Shown here one piece after another: positions 38,145 through 46,443 of a stretch of 64,000 nt of DNA. Where the stretch lies: positions 186,001-250,000 of the forward strand of contig NZ_JADLQO010000012.1 in assembly GCF_015477775.1 (NCBI RefSeq), given 5' to 3'. The notes under the pieces are model-generated. The model made no database searches. It was not told the DNA's origin and saw nothing but the letters and a program-made list of their open reading frames with translations. The position numbers and the translations under genes were made by a program. Every line of letters begins with the position of its first letter. The stretch's first letter is position 1. The stretch is from Nocardia abscessus (GTDB lineage: Bacteria > Actinomycetota > Actinomycetes > Mycobacteriales > Mycobacteriaceae).

Positions 38145-38733
38145 CGCTCTCGCCCTCGGCCTCGGCCTCTCCCTCGGTGGGCTCGGCGGCCGGGGCGGCG
38201 ATGACGTTGACGATCAGGGTCTCGGCATCGGCGGCCAAGGTGACACCGGCGGGCAGCTCGAGCGCGCCCGCGGTGATCTGGGTGCCCGCCTCGATGCCCT
38301 CGACGGAGACCTCGATGGCCTCGGGCAGCTTCATGGCGTCGGCCTCGATGGAGACGGTGGTGGCCTCCTGGGTGACCAGGGTGCCGGGGGCGGCGTCGCC
38401 GGTGACGGTCACGTTCACATCGGCGACGACCTTCTCGCCGCGCTTGATGATCAGCAGGTCGGCGTGCTCGATGTAGCGGCGGATCGGGTGCACCACAACG
38501 GACTTGGTCAGCGCCAGCTGCTTCTTGCCGTCGATGACGAGGTTCAGCACCGCGTTGGTGCCGTGCTCGCGCAGGATGGCGGCGAAGGCCTGGGCGTTGA
38601 CCGACAGGTGCTGCGGGTCGGACTGGTGGCCGTACAGCACGGCCGGGACGTTGCCCGAACGACGGGTGCGGCGGGCTGCGCCCTTGCCGAACTCGGTGCG
38701 TACGGATGCTTCGAGAAGGTTGACGTCGGACAT
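38137..38733 (-). CDS. rplY: 50S ribosomal protein L25, CTC family
   Basis: A 198-residue long-form L25 (general stress protein CTC type) that binds 5S rRNA. The N-terminal L25 fold shows GKGAARRTRRSGNVPAVLYG, and a beta-rich C-terminal domain follows from about residue 95, ending in an Ala/Glu-rich tail. ATG 38733 starts the protein at MSDVNLLEASVRTEFGKG; the open frame upstream is unlikely to be translated. It is the first gene of an rplY-pth unit. Confidence 0.94.
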   Translation of the reverse strand: MSDVNLLEASVRTEFGKGAARRTRRSGNVPAVLYGHQSDPQHLSVNAQAFAAILREHGTNAVLNLVIDGKKQLALTKSVVVHPIRRYIEHADLLIIKRGEKVVADVNVTVTGDAAPGTLVTQEATTVSIEADAMKLPEAIEVSVEGIEAGTQITAGALELPAGVTLAADAETLIVNVIAAPAAEPTEGEAEAEGESAE

Positions 38734-39036
38734 GACTGGATCTACTCCTACGGCTCTTCCGGGCTGGCAATTACACGTCAGGGGTTCCGCACACCTGACG
38801 GGGTGGTCTACTCGTCGGGGCGAAGACCGAACGAGGACGGCCGGAAGCCGCGCCGCGTCGATCACGGTGTCGCAAACTTGGTCTGCGGTCACCCTCGCCG
38901 AGACAACCCGAACACCATACCCCAGCGCACGAGCGCTCTTTGAATCGGGTGGTCACCCGCGGTTCGGCTCGCGCTCGGGCGCGTCGCGTACGCTGGCGGG
39001 GTTGCCGATCGGTCGTCTGCGAAAGGTTGTCTTGCG
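38734..39036. other. Intergenic region, rplY to prfC
   Basis: About 303 bases between divergent genes. Nothing beyond the expected divergent promoters is evident; short open frames show no family resemblance. A small imperfect hairpin (AGCGCACGAGCGCT) near 38927 is the only local structure noticed. Confidence 0.5.
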
Positions 39037-40680
39037 TTGAGCGCCTCCCCTGAGGGTGTTGTCGCGCCCGCACCCCGCGGGTTACCCGCCGAGGTAGCCC
39101 GCCGGCGCACGTTCGCGGTGATCTCCCACCCCGACGCGGGCAAGTCCACGCTCACCGAGGCGCTCGCCCTGCACGCCAGGATGATCTCCGAGGCGGGCGC
39201 GATCCACGGCAAGGCCGGGCGCAAGTCCACGGTCTCGGACTGGATGGAGATGGAGAAGGCGCGCGGCATCTCGGTCAGCTCCACCGCGCTGCAGTTCAAC
39301 TACCGCGCCGCGGGCTCCGACGTCGACAATGTGATCAACCTGGTCGACACCCCCGGGCACTCCGATTTCTCCGAGGACACCTACCGGGTGCTCACCGCCG
39401 TCGACGCCGCGGTGATGCTGATCGATGCCGCCAAGGGCCTCGAGCCGCAGACCCTGAAGCTGTTCCAGGTGTGCAGGCACCGCGGCATCCCGGTGATCAC
39501 CGTGATCAACAAGTGGGACCGGCCGGGCCGGGCGCCGCTGGAACTGCTCGACGAGATCGATGAGCGGATCGGCCTCACCCCCACCCCGCTGTTCCTGCCG
39601 GTCGGCATCGCGGGAGACTTCCGCGGCCTCCTGCGCCGCGGCCCGGACGGCGCCCCGCTGGAATACATCCACTTCACCCGCACCGCGGGCGGCGCGACCA
39701 TCGCGCCGGAGGAGTCGCTCACGCCCGAGGCCGCCGAGGCGCGCGAAGGCGAGCCGTGGAACACCGCCGCGGAGGAGAGCGAGCTGCTCTCGGCCACCGG
39801 TCAGGACCACGATCAGGAACTGTTCCTCGCCGGGCAGACCTCACCGGTCATCTACGCCTCCGCGATGCTGAACTTCGGCGTGCGGCAACTGCTGGAGACG
39901 CTGGTCGCGCTCGCGCCGCCGCCGGGCTCGCGGCGTGACGTCGACGGCAAGCCGAGGGAGACCGGCGAGCCGTTCAGCGCGGTGGTGTTCAAGGTGCAGG
40001 CCGGTATGGACGCCGCGCACCGGGACCGCCTGGCCTTCATGCGGATCGTGTCCGGCGAGTTCGAACGCGGCATGGTGGTCACCCACGCGCAGACCGGGCG
40101 GCCGTTCGCCACGAAGTACGCGCTGACCGTGTTCGGCCGCGAACGCGCCACCGTCGACACCGCCTACCCGGGTGACGTCGTCGGCCTGGTCAACGCGACG
40201 GCTCTGGCGCCGGGCCACACGCTGTTCGTGGACAAGAAGGTGGAATTCCCGCCGATCCCGTCGTTCGCGCCGGAGCATTTCGCCGTGCTGCGGGCGCGGT
40301 CCGCGGGCAAGTACAAGCAGTTCCGCAAGGCCGTCGACCAGCTCGACTCCGAGGGCGTGGTGCAGGTGCTGCGCAACGACATCCGTGGCGACGCCTCCCC
40401 CGTCCTGGCGGCCGTCGGCCCGATGCAGTTCGAGGTGGTGACCGCGCGCATGCTGACGGAGTTCAACGTCGAGACCACCATGGAGCACCTCGGCTACACG
40501 CTGGCCCGGCGCACCGATGCCGCGTCGGCGGAGGAGCTCGGGCGCCAGCGCGGCGTGGAGGTGTTCACCCGCTCAGACGGTGCGCTGCTCGCGCTGTTCA
40601 GCGACAAATGGCGGCTGCAATACATCGAGAAGGAGCACCCGGCGCTCACCTTGGAGCCCCTGGTCGCCACCGCCGACTGA
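39037..40680 (+). CDS. prfC: Peptide chain release factor 3
   Basis: A 547-residue translational GTPase that recycles RF1/RF2 after termination. GTPase motifs are SHPDAGKST (G1), the switch region with ARGISVSSTALQF, DTPGHSDF (G3) and NKWD (G4). The C-terminal RF3 domains include LTVFGRERATVDTAYPGDVV and FEVVTARMLTEFNVE. TTG 39037 is the only start near the conserved N-terminus, with GAAAGG upstream. Its stop is one base from the stop of the convergent NTF2-like gene. Confidence 0.95.
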   Translation: MSASPEGVVAPAPRGLPAEVARRRTFAVISHPDAGKSTLTEALALHARMISEAGAIHGKAGRKSTVSDWMEMEKARGISVSSTALQFNYRAAGSDVDNVINLVDTPGHSDFSEDTYRVLTAVDAAVMLIDAAKGLEPQTLKLFQVCRHRGIPVITVINKWDRPGRAPLELLDEIDERIGLTPTPLFLPVGIAGDFRGLLRRGPDGAPLEYIHFTRTAGGATIAPEESLTPEAAEAREGEPWNTAAEESELLSATGQDHDQELFLAGQTSPVIYASAMLNFGVRQLLETLVALAPPPGSRRDVDGKPRETGEPFSAVVFKVQAGMDAAHRDRLAFMRIVSGEFERGMVVTHAQTGRPFATKYALTVFGRERATVDTAYPGDVVGLVNATALAPGHTLFVDKKVEFPPIPSFAPEHFAVLRARSAGKYKQFRKAVDQLDSEGVVQVLRNDIRGDASPVLAAVGPMQFEVVTARMLTEFNVETTMEHLGYTLARRTDAASAEELGRQRGVEVFTRSDGALLALFSDKWRLQYIEKEHPALTLEPLVATAD

Positions 40681-40681
40681 G

Positions 40682-41209
40682 TCAGCCGGCCTCGGACTCC
40701 GTCCGCATCGGCGGAGTGCCCGGGTCGCGCTCGACCGAGGAGATGCCGTCTTCTTTGGCGATCAGGCCCCAGCGGCTGGAGGTCAGGCGCAGGCTGGGCA
40801 GGTCGCTGAGCGAGAGCACCACTTCGTAGGTGCGTTCGTAGCCGGTGTGCGAGATCCGCCAGCGGCCGTCGTCGCAGCGGACGTAGCGGTCGGTGTAGAA
40901 GGCCGCGCCGCGCAGCAGCATGTTGTGGCCCGGAATGAGGACCGTGTCGGCGAGGTACCAGGTGCCGTCGGCCGTGTCGCCGTCCACATCGATCTCGGGA
41001 TGATCGCAGCGGTGCTCGGTGATCACGTGCGGCCCGAGCGTGTTGCGCATGAACGCGATGAACGCCTCGCGCGATTCGAACTGGAGATATTCGCTGTAGG
41101 TCGCGGTCGCCTCGGGGATCATGGTGTCCGCGAACTCATCCCATGATTTGGTGTCAAGGGTGCGCAGATAGCGGTACTTCAGCCGGGAGATCGCCGCGAT
41201 GTCGTCCAC
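40682..41209 (-). CDS. NTF2/SnoaL-like protein
   Basis: A 175-residue protein with a SnoaL-like/NTF2 cone fold. The signature is DDIAAISRLKYRYLRTLDTK, then ATATYSEYLQFESREAFIAFM and GTWYLADT. Such proteins act as small isomerases, hydratases or dehydratases, often with His/Asp pairs; a specific reaction cannot be assigned. GTG 41209 places DDIAAISRLKYRYLR at the N-terminus as in homologous domains. The frame is open further upstream, but that stretch is the shadow of the opposing gene. The start codons of the two divergent genes are only 9 bases apart. Confidence 0.8.
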   Translation of the reverse strand: MDDIAAISRLKYRYLRTLDTKSWDEFADTMIPEATATYSEYLQFESREAFIAFMRNTLGPHVITEHRCDHPEIDVDGDTADGTWYLADTVLIPGHNMLLRGAAFYTDRYVRCDDGRWRISHTGYERTYEVVLSLSDLPSLRLTSSRWGLIAKEDGISSVERDPGTPPMRTESEAG

Positions 41210-41218
41210 CTCGCGCTC

Positions 41219-41632
41219 TTGGCCGACACCCGGTCGCGGATCGCCGCGCACCTGGCCGAAGTCGATCGGTCCCGCGTCGAAGCGCAGCCGACCGCCACCG
41301 GCGCGCCGGTCACCCTGATCCCGCTCACCGGTGGTCGTCGCCCGCTGGCCGCGACCCGGCCCCGAACCGCCCGGATCGACGTCCCGCTCACCCTGCTCCG
41401 GTCCGCCGGAATCGATGTCCACCCCGCCGCGCCCTTGCCGGCCCGGGGAGAATTCCGGGTCGTCGCGCTGCTGACCACCGGAGCCCGTACCCCGGTCACT
41501 ACGCACTTGCCCAGCGATGCCCAAACCTGGGTCGCCGCGCCCCTGCCCGCCGGTTCGCTGATCCATACCCTCAACAATCCCATCCCGGAGGCCGGATTGG
41601 GAGAGTTGTATCAGATTGCTATCACGGCGTAG
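41219..41632 (+). CDS. Protein of unknown function, TTG start
   Basis: A 137-residue protein I do not recognise. Almost every codon ends in G or C, which argues for a real gene rather than a shadow of the opposite strand. It contains ARIDVPLTLLRSAGIDVHP and ends GELYQIAITA. TTG 41219 is the only start in frame before the well-preserved coding region, with no ribosome site, and it lies 9 bases from the divergent NTF2-like start. No membrane segment, signal peptide or catalytic motif is seen. It could be a 5'-truncated remnant. Confidence 0.55.
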   Translation: MADTRSRIAAHLAEVDRSRVEAQPTATGAPVTLIPLTGGRRPLAATRPRTARIDVPLTLLRSAGIDVHPAAPLPARGEFRVVALLTTGARTPVTTHLPSDAQTWVAAPLPAGSLIHTLNNPIPEAGLGELYQIAITA

Positions 41633-41663
41633 GGAAACAATCCGTCGAAGATCAACTCGGGCG

Positions 41664-42542
41664 TCAGGACCCGATCGTGAAGCAGGTGCGGCAGAAGTCC
41701 TCGCCGAACTCGGTCAGCCGGAGACTCTTGCGCACGATCTTCGGCGCCCGGCCCGCTTTCTTCAGCGCCGCCTCCACCACGGGCTGCACCTCGAGCACCA
41801 TGTACCGGCTCAGCACCACCGGATCGTCCGAGGTCAGGGTCAACCCGAGGCGGTTGAGGTTGATCAGGTAGGAGCGCGCGCGGTCCGGGTAGCGCACTCC
41901 GGCCTGCTCTGGCACCGAGGTGAGATCGCCCTGCACCAGTTCCGAGCCGATCCCGAGCGGGCGGTTGGTGCGCACGTCGACCGACGGCTGCGGGCCGTTG
42001 AGCGCCATGAAGCGCAGGATGCGCGCCTCGTCGGGCGCGAGCTCGTCGAGGATGCGGTCGTAGGCCGGGTGCACGTCCTCGGTGAAGTAGACGTCGGCGG
42101 ACCTGGCCAGCAGCGCGTCACCGCGGCGGCGCAGTTCCTCGCTGCTGGCCGAGCGGAAGTAGGAGTTCACCGGCAGCGCCTGCTGCGAAGTGGGGCCGTT
42201 GGAGGTCGGGACGTAGCTGACGATCTCCCGGACCGAGCCCTCGGTGACGCCGAGCGCGCTGCGGGCGATGGAGCGCAACGCGTTTCCGGTCCGCTCGGCG
42301 ATCTCGGCCGAGGACTCCCCGTCCAGGGCGGCCTGGGTGATCTCCCTGGTGACCTCGTAGGTCGTGCCGACCGCCCACTGGCTCCCGCGCACGACGGTAC
42401 CCGCGGCCACGCCTGCCGCTCGGAACACGCCGCGGATCAGCCGGGCCTCGTTGCTGATCTGCCGCTGTTCGACATCCGAACTGCGCTCGACGGCGCGGGG
42501 ACCTGGCCTGGCCACGTCCTGTCCGGTCCTGTCGTCTGCCAC
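41664..42542 (-). CDS. Abi-alpha/DUF4393-like protein, paralog 1
   Basis: A 292-residue protein that I place near the Abi-alpha (DUF4393) family. An N-terminal stretch of small residues (RAAGVAAGTVVRGSQWAVGT) may associate with membranes. A C-terminal winged-helix-like half carries LAPDEARILRFMALNGPQPS, VDVRTNRPLG and SLRLTEFGEDFCRTC. The gene at 44048 shares all of these blocks and is a clear paralog. GTG 42542 is chosen (GGAG 5 bases upstream); GTG 42581 is also possible. It is divergent from the DUF445 gene. Some DUF4393 proteins are linked to abortive phage infection; the role here is unknown. Confidence 0.65.
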   Translation of the reverse strand: MADDRTGQDVARPGPRAVERSSDVEQRQISNEARLIRGVFRAAGVAAGTVVRGSQWAVGTTYEVTREITQAALDGESSAEIAERTGNALRSIARSALGVTEGSVREIVSYVPTSNGPTSQQALPVNSYFRSASSEELRRRGDALLARSADVYFTEDVHPAYDRILDELAPDEARILRFMALNGPQPSVDVRTNRPLGIGSELVQGDLTSVPEQAGVRYPDRARSYLINLNRLGLTLTSDDPVVLSRYMVLEVQPVVEAALKKAGRAPKIVRKSLRLTEFGEDFCRTCFTIGS

Positions 42543-42734
42543 GTTTTCTCCGATATCGCCGGGGGAACGAATCCGCTCCACAGATTACTTCCCCTTGTGT
42601 CGCGGGTCATTCGCACCACCTGACTCGGACAGTCCGACCGGCACGCGGCGCACAATAAGGTTTCTTTGCCGAGGGGGTGCTAGTTTTGGGTGCCGGTGAG
42701 GCGGCGATCACCGGTGTATCGGCAGGAGGGTGTC

Positions 42735-44057
42735 GTGTTAGAGAGCGTATTCGGAATCCACCCCACGATCCTCCTCGAGCTCGTGACCATACCCCTTTTC
42801 ACCGGCGTGATCGGCTACATCACCAACTGGACCGGCGTGCTCATGCTGTTCAAGCCGGTCGCCTTCCACGGCTTCCGAGTTCCCGGTCTGCGCGCGGTGT
42901 ATCCGTTCCTTCCCAAGCGAATTCAAGTTCTTCCCCTGCTGAGCTACGACGGCCGCTTCGGCTGGCAGGGCATCGTCCCCTCCCGTGCGGACAAGATGGC
43001 CAGCATCGCGGTCGACAAGGGCCTGGCCAAACTGGGCAGCGTCTCCGACTTCTACCGGGAACTGGAGCCGGACAAGCTGGCCGAGCACCTGGCGAGCATC
43101 GCCGACGCGCAGATCAAGGACATCGTCGAGGACATCCTGCGCCGCGAGCATCCCCAACTCTGGTACAACCTGCCCGCCCAGGTGCGCGACATGGTGCACG
43201 ACCGGGTGCGCCAGCAACTGCCGGAGATCCTGCGCGAGCTGACCGAGGAATTGGGCGCGAATATCGATCAGCTGCTCGATGTGAAGCAGATGGTGATCCG
43301 CTACTTCCAGGCCCGGCCGCATCTGCTCAACACGCTGTTCCAGGTGCTCGGCGCGAAGGAACTGCGATTCATGCAGAACTTCGGTTTCTACTTCGGCGCG
43401 CCGATGGGCGTGGTGCTGGTCGCCGCCCTGCATCTGACCGGATGGCCCAGCCTGGTCGTACTGCCGCTCGGTGGCGTGATCATCGGCTGGGTGGTCAACT
43501 GGATCGGCATCAATATGATCTTCGCGCCCGCCTATCCGAAGTGGTGGGTTCCGTGGCGGCAGGGCCTGCTGATCAAACGTAAGTCCGAAATCACCGACGG
43601 CTACGCGGAATTGGTTTCCAGCCAGGTGATCACCGTGGCGAATATCGGCGACGAGTTGCTCAACGGCCCGCGCTCGGATCGCACCATGCAGATGCTGGAG
43701 GACACGCTGCGCCCCGCCGCCGACCGCGCGCTCGGCCCGGCGCGTCCCGCCGTCAAGTTCATGCTCGGCAGCCGCGAATACGACTCGTTGCAATCCACGT
43801 TCACCAGCGAAGCCATGGCCATCGCGCCGATCGCGTTCGCCGACCCGGAGTTCAACGTCCGCCAGGGCAGGCAGATCAACGAATACATCGCCAGGCAGAT
43901 GGCGATGTTGTCGCCGCCGGACTTCGTCGACATGCTCCGCGCGGCCATCAAGCAGGACGAATGGCTCCTTTTCGTCCATGGCGGCGTGTTGGGGCTGTTC
44001 GCCGGATACGCTCATATCCTGATCTTCGGAACGGGAGTGGCGACATCATGGCTGTAG
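42735..44057 (+). CDS. DUF445 family membrane protein
   Basis: A 440-residue DUF445 (YheB/YjiN-like) protein. Membrane segments lie near the N-terminus (around VTIPLFTGVIGYITNW), in the middle (MGVVLVAALHLTG to VVNWIGINMIFAP) and at the C-terminus (around GGVLGLFAGYAHILIFG). The intervening parts are amphipathic and helical. The repeated GYITNWTGVLMLFKP and GWVVNWIGINMIFAP show the internal duplication typical of the family. GTG 42735 has CAGGAGGG 5 bases upstream. Its stop overlaps the ATG of the second Abi-alpha-like gene by 10 bases, so the two are translationally coupled. Function is unknown. Confidence 0.82.
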   Translation: MLESVFGIHPTILLELVTIPLFTGVIGYITNWTGVLMLFKPVAFHGFRVPGLRAVYPFLPKRIQVLPLLSYDGRFGWQGIVPSRADKMASIAVDKGLAKLGSVSDFYRELEPDKLAEHLASIADAQIKDIVEDILRREHPQLWYNLPAQVRDMVHDRVRQQLPEILRELTEELGANIDQLLDVKQMVIRYFQARPHLLNTLFQVLGAKELRFMQNFGFYFGAPMGVVLVAALHLTGWPSLVVLPLGGVIIGWVVNWIGINMIFAPAYPKWWVPWRQGLLIKRKSEITDGYAELVSSQVITVANIGDELLNGPRSDRTMQMLEDTLRPAADRALGPARPAVKFMLGSREYDSLQSTFTSEAMAIAPIAFADPEFNVRQGRQINEYIARQMAMLSPPDFVDMLRAAIKQDEWLLFVHGGVLGLFAGYAHILIFGTGVATSWL

Positions 44058-44941
44058 CGGGTCCGGACGGCGGCGATATCGAGGCCGTCGAGCACCTCGA
44101 CGCGGCGGCGGCGAATGCCGAGCCATCGCAGGAGATCGCCCGGCGGCCGGCTTCGGACATCGCTCGCACCGACGAATTATCCAGACGGGTAACGGTTCCC
44201 GTGGCCACCGTGCGCGCCGCGACGGGCGTCGCCCGGGTCGCGTGGACCGCCGTCACCGGGGTGACCTCCTGGGGTGTCGGCACCGCGGTCGGCGTCACCT
44301 CGACCGTCGTGCGGCGCAGCATCGAGGGAGCGCCACCGCGAGAGGTGTTGGCCGAGGCCGAGTCCGAGGTCCGCGACGCGATGCGCAAAGCGCTGGGCCT
44401 CCCGGTCGCGGCGGAACCGACCGCGCAGGACGCCGTGCCGACGCTGCGTGAACAGGGCGCCGCGCTGCTGCGATTGTCGGCCAACCCGCACGGCGAGGAC
44501 GACAATCACCCGGCCTTCGCGGGCATGATCGCCGAGCTGACCCCGGACGAGGCGCGCATCCTGCGTTTCCTGCATCTGGACGGGCCGCAGCCCTCGATCG
44601 ACATCCGCACCGGGCGCCCGCGCGCACTCGGCTCCGAACGCCTGGGCTCGATGCTCACGCTGATCGGCGAGCACGCCGGCCTGCGCTTCCCGAACCGGAT
44701 CCAGCAGTACCTGACCAACCTGCGCAGGCTCGGCCTGGTCGAGCACGCGCGCGAGCCGGTCGGCAATCCGAACCGGTACCAACTGCTGGAGGCGCAGTCG
44801 CCGGTGCGGGAGATGCTGAAGCGGTCGGGCTTCGGCACCAAGGTGATCTACCGCAGCGTGGTGCTCACCGACTTCGGGGCGGACTTCGTGCGCACCTGCC
44901 TGCCGGTGGTAGTGCAGGACGGACGGGCCTCGGGGCACTAG
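44048..44941 (+). CDS. Abi-alpha/DUF4393-like protein, paralog 2
   Basis: A 297-residue paralog of the protein at 41664. Shared blocks include an N-terminal glycine/alanine/valine-rich segment (VTSWGVGTAVGVTSTVVRR), LTPDEARILRFLHLDGPQPS, IDIRTGRPRALGSE, RFPNRIQQYLTNLRRLGLVE and SVVLTDFGADFVRTC. The DEARILRF and GPQPS sequences are nearly identical in both. The ATG at 44048 overlaps the end of DUF445 by 10 bases. It is convergent with the TetR gene at 44938. Family placement rests on recalled DUF4393 features and should be confirmed with a profile. Confidence 0.65.
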   Translation: MAVAGPDGGDIEAVEHLDAAAANAEPSQEIARRPASDIARTDELSRRVTVPVATVRAATGVARVAWTAVTGVTSWGVGTAVGVTSTVVRRSIEGAPPREVLAEAESEVRDAMRKALGLPVAAEPTAQDAVPTLREQGAALLRLSANPHGEDDNHPAFAGMIAELTPDEARILRFLHLDGPQPSIDIRTGRPRALGSERLGSMLTLIGEHAGLRFPNRIQQYLTNLRRLGLVEHAREPVGNPNRYQLLEAQSPVREMLKRSGFGTKVIYRSVVLTDFGADFVRTCLPVVVQDGRASGH

Positions 44942-45525
44942 GTTCCCCAGCCGCGCAGCGCGAGTTCGGCCACCTGCTCCAATTCGGCCCGGCTCGCGCC
45001 GTCCCGCGCCGCCTGGGACATTCCCTGCATCACCGTGCCGACATAGCGGGCCAGTGTGCGCGCGTCCAGATGGCGCGGCAGGGCCTCCGCGTCGATGTCG
45101 GCCTGGATGCGTGCGGCGAACGCGTCGATGTTCCGGTTGCGCATGTCGCGCAGTAGATCGGCGATCTCGGCGCTGGTGGTGTTGACGGCCGCGCTGTTCA
45201 CCAGGCAGCCGTGCGGGCAATCCGGCCGGGTGTACTCCGTCGCCGCCTCGCGCAGGATGCGCCGCACGGCCGCGTCGGCGGTGCGCTCCTCGGCGAGCGC
45301 CCGCGCGACGAATCCGCCGTAGCGCCCGCCGAAATTCGCGACGACCTCGGCGAACAACGTCTTCTTGTCCCCGAACGCCGCGTACAGACTGGGCGCGCCG
45401 ATACCCATCGCCGCGGTCAGGTCACCGATCGACGTGGCCTCGTAGCCGCGCTCCCAGAACAGCCGCATGGCCTGGTCCAGCGCCGCACCCCGGTCGAAGG
45501 ATCGGGGCCGTCCGCGGGTGCTCAT
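44938..45525 (-). CDS. TetR family regulator paired with an SDR
   Basis: A 195-residue TetR-family repressor: the start MSTRGRPRSFDR, HTH ATSIGDLTAAMGIGAPSLY, then AAFGDKKTLFAEVV. The central region has HGCLVNSAAVN, seen in TetR members of the YxaF/AcrR-like group that sense small electrophiles or aromatics. The gene is divergent from an SDR, with an inverted pair of 12-mers between them. Its stop overlaps that of the convergent Abi-alpha-like gene by a few bases. Confidence 0.87.
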   Translation of the reverse strand: MSTRGRPRSFDRGAALDQAMRLFWERGYEATSIGDLTAAMGIGAPSLYAAFGDKKTLFAEVVANFGGRYGGFVARALAEERTADAAVRRILREAATEYTRPDCPHGCLVNSAAVNTTSAEIADLLRDMRNRNIDAFAARIQADIDAEALPRHLDARTLARYVGTVMQGMSQAARDGASRAELEQVAELALRGWGT

Positions 45526-45537
45526 GGCGCAATTTTA

Positions 45538-45585
45538 TAGCGCTCACTAGATAATGTGCTAATTTCCTTTCTGTAGTGACCGCTA
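45538..45585. promoter_or_regulatory. Inverted 12-mers between tetR and SDR
   Basis: TAGCGCTCACTA at 45538-45549 and TAGTGACCGCTA at 45574-45585 are inverted copies with one mismatch, in an AT-rich gap between divergent genes. They are the likely operator of the TetR protein. Confidence 0.65.
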
Positions 45586-45601
45586 GAGAAAGGGGCCCGC
45601 G

Positions 45602-46354
45602 ATGGGCGCACTGACGGGCAAGACGGCATTGGTGACCGGAAGCAGCCGGGGCATCGGCCGGGCGATAGCCGAACGGCTGGGGCACGACGGCGCGCGCGTC
45701 GCGGTCCACTACAACGCCGACGAACACGCGGCGAAGGCCACCGTCGCCGCGATCGAGGCAGCGGGCGGCGCGGCATTCGCAATCCGCGCCGAACTGGGCG
45801 TGCCCGGTGACGCCGAGGCGCTGTGGGCGGCTTTCGACGCGCATGCCGACGGACTGGACATCCTGGTGAACAACGCGGGCACCGACGGCATCCGGGAGCC
45901 GATCGCCGGGACCGACGAAGCGGCGTTCGACCGCGTCTTCGCGATCAACGCCAAAGCGCCCTTCTTCGTCACCCGCCTCGGCCTGGACCGGCTGCGCACC
46001 GGTGGGCGGATCGTCAACATCTCCACCGGACTGACCCACGGCGCGTACATGCCGCAGCTGATCGCCTACACCATGACCAAAGCCGCGATCGACAGTTTCA
46101 CCACCGTGCTCGCCAAGGAGGTCGGCGCGCGCGGCATCACCGTGAACGCTGTTGCGCCGGGCATCATCGACACCGATATGAACGTCGGCTGGCTGCGCAA
46201 CGCCGAGACACAGGCGGCGGTGGCGGCGATGTCACCGCTCAACCGCGTGGGGCAGCCCGCGGACGTGGCCGACGTCGTCGGGTTCCTCGCCTCCGACGAG
46301 TCGCGGTGGGTGACCGGGCAGTGGATCGACGCCACCGGCGGCGGGCTGCTCTGA
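45602..46354 (+). CDS. Short-chain dehydrogenase/reductase
   Basis: A 250-residue classical SDR. The NAD(P) motif is TGSSRGIGRA, the structural motif NNAG and the catalytic YTMTK with its preceding serine region (NISTGL). FabG-like features such as FLASDESRWVTGQWIDATGGG end the protein. The ATG at 45602 follows AAAGGGG. It is divergent from a TetR gene and probably induced when the regulator binds its ligand. The substrate is not identifiable. Confidence 0.9.
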   Translation: MGALTGKTALVTGSSRGIGRAIAERLGHDGARVAVHYNADEHAAKATVAAIEAAGGAAFAIRAELGVPGDAEALWAAFDAHADGLDILVNNAGTDGIREPIAGTDEAAFDRVFAINAKAPFFVTRLGLDRLRTGGRIVNISTGLTHGAYMPQLIAYTMTKAAIDSFTTVLAKEVGARGITVNAVAPGIIDTDMNVGWLRNAETQAAVAAMSPLNRVGQPADVADVVGFLASDESRWVTGQWIDATGGGLL

Positions 46355-46443
46355 CGCGCCGGGAGCGCTCCGCTGCGCCCGCTCCTCTTCGGCGCCGGCT
46401 ACGGACCGGCGTCGCCCGGCGACTCCCATTAGGCTTGTGCACC

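Noticed and set aside
42690..42734. Upstream start for the DUF445 protein
   Set aside because: The GTG at 42735 has a near-ideal ribosome site and gives the usual N-terminus; the extra 15 residues look non-coding.
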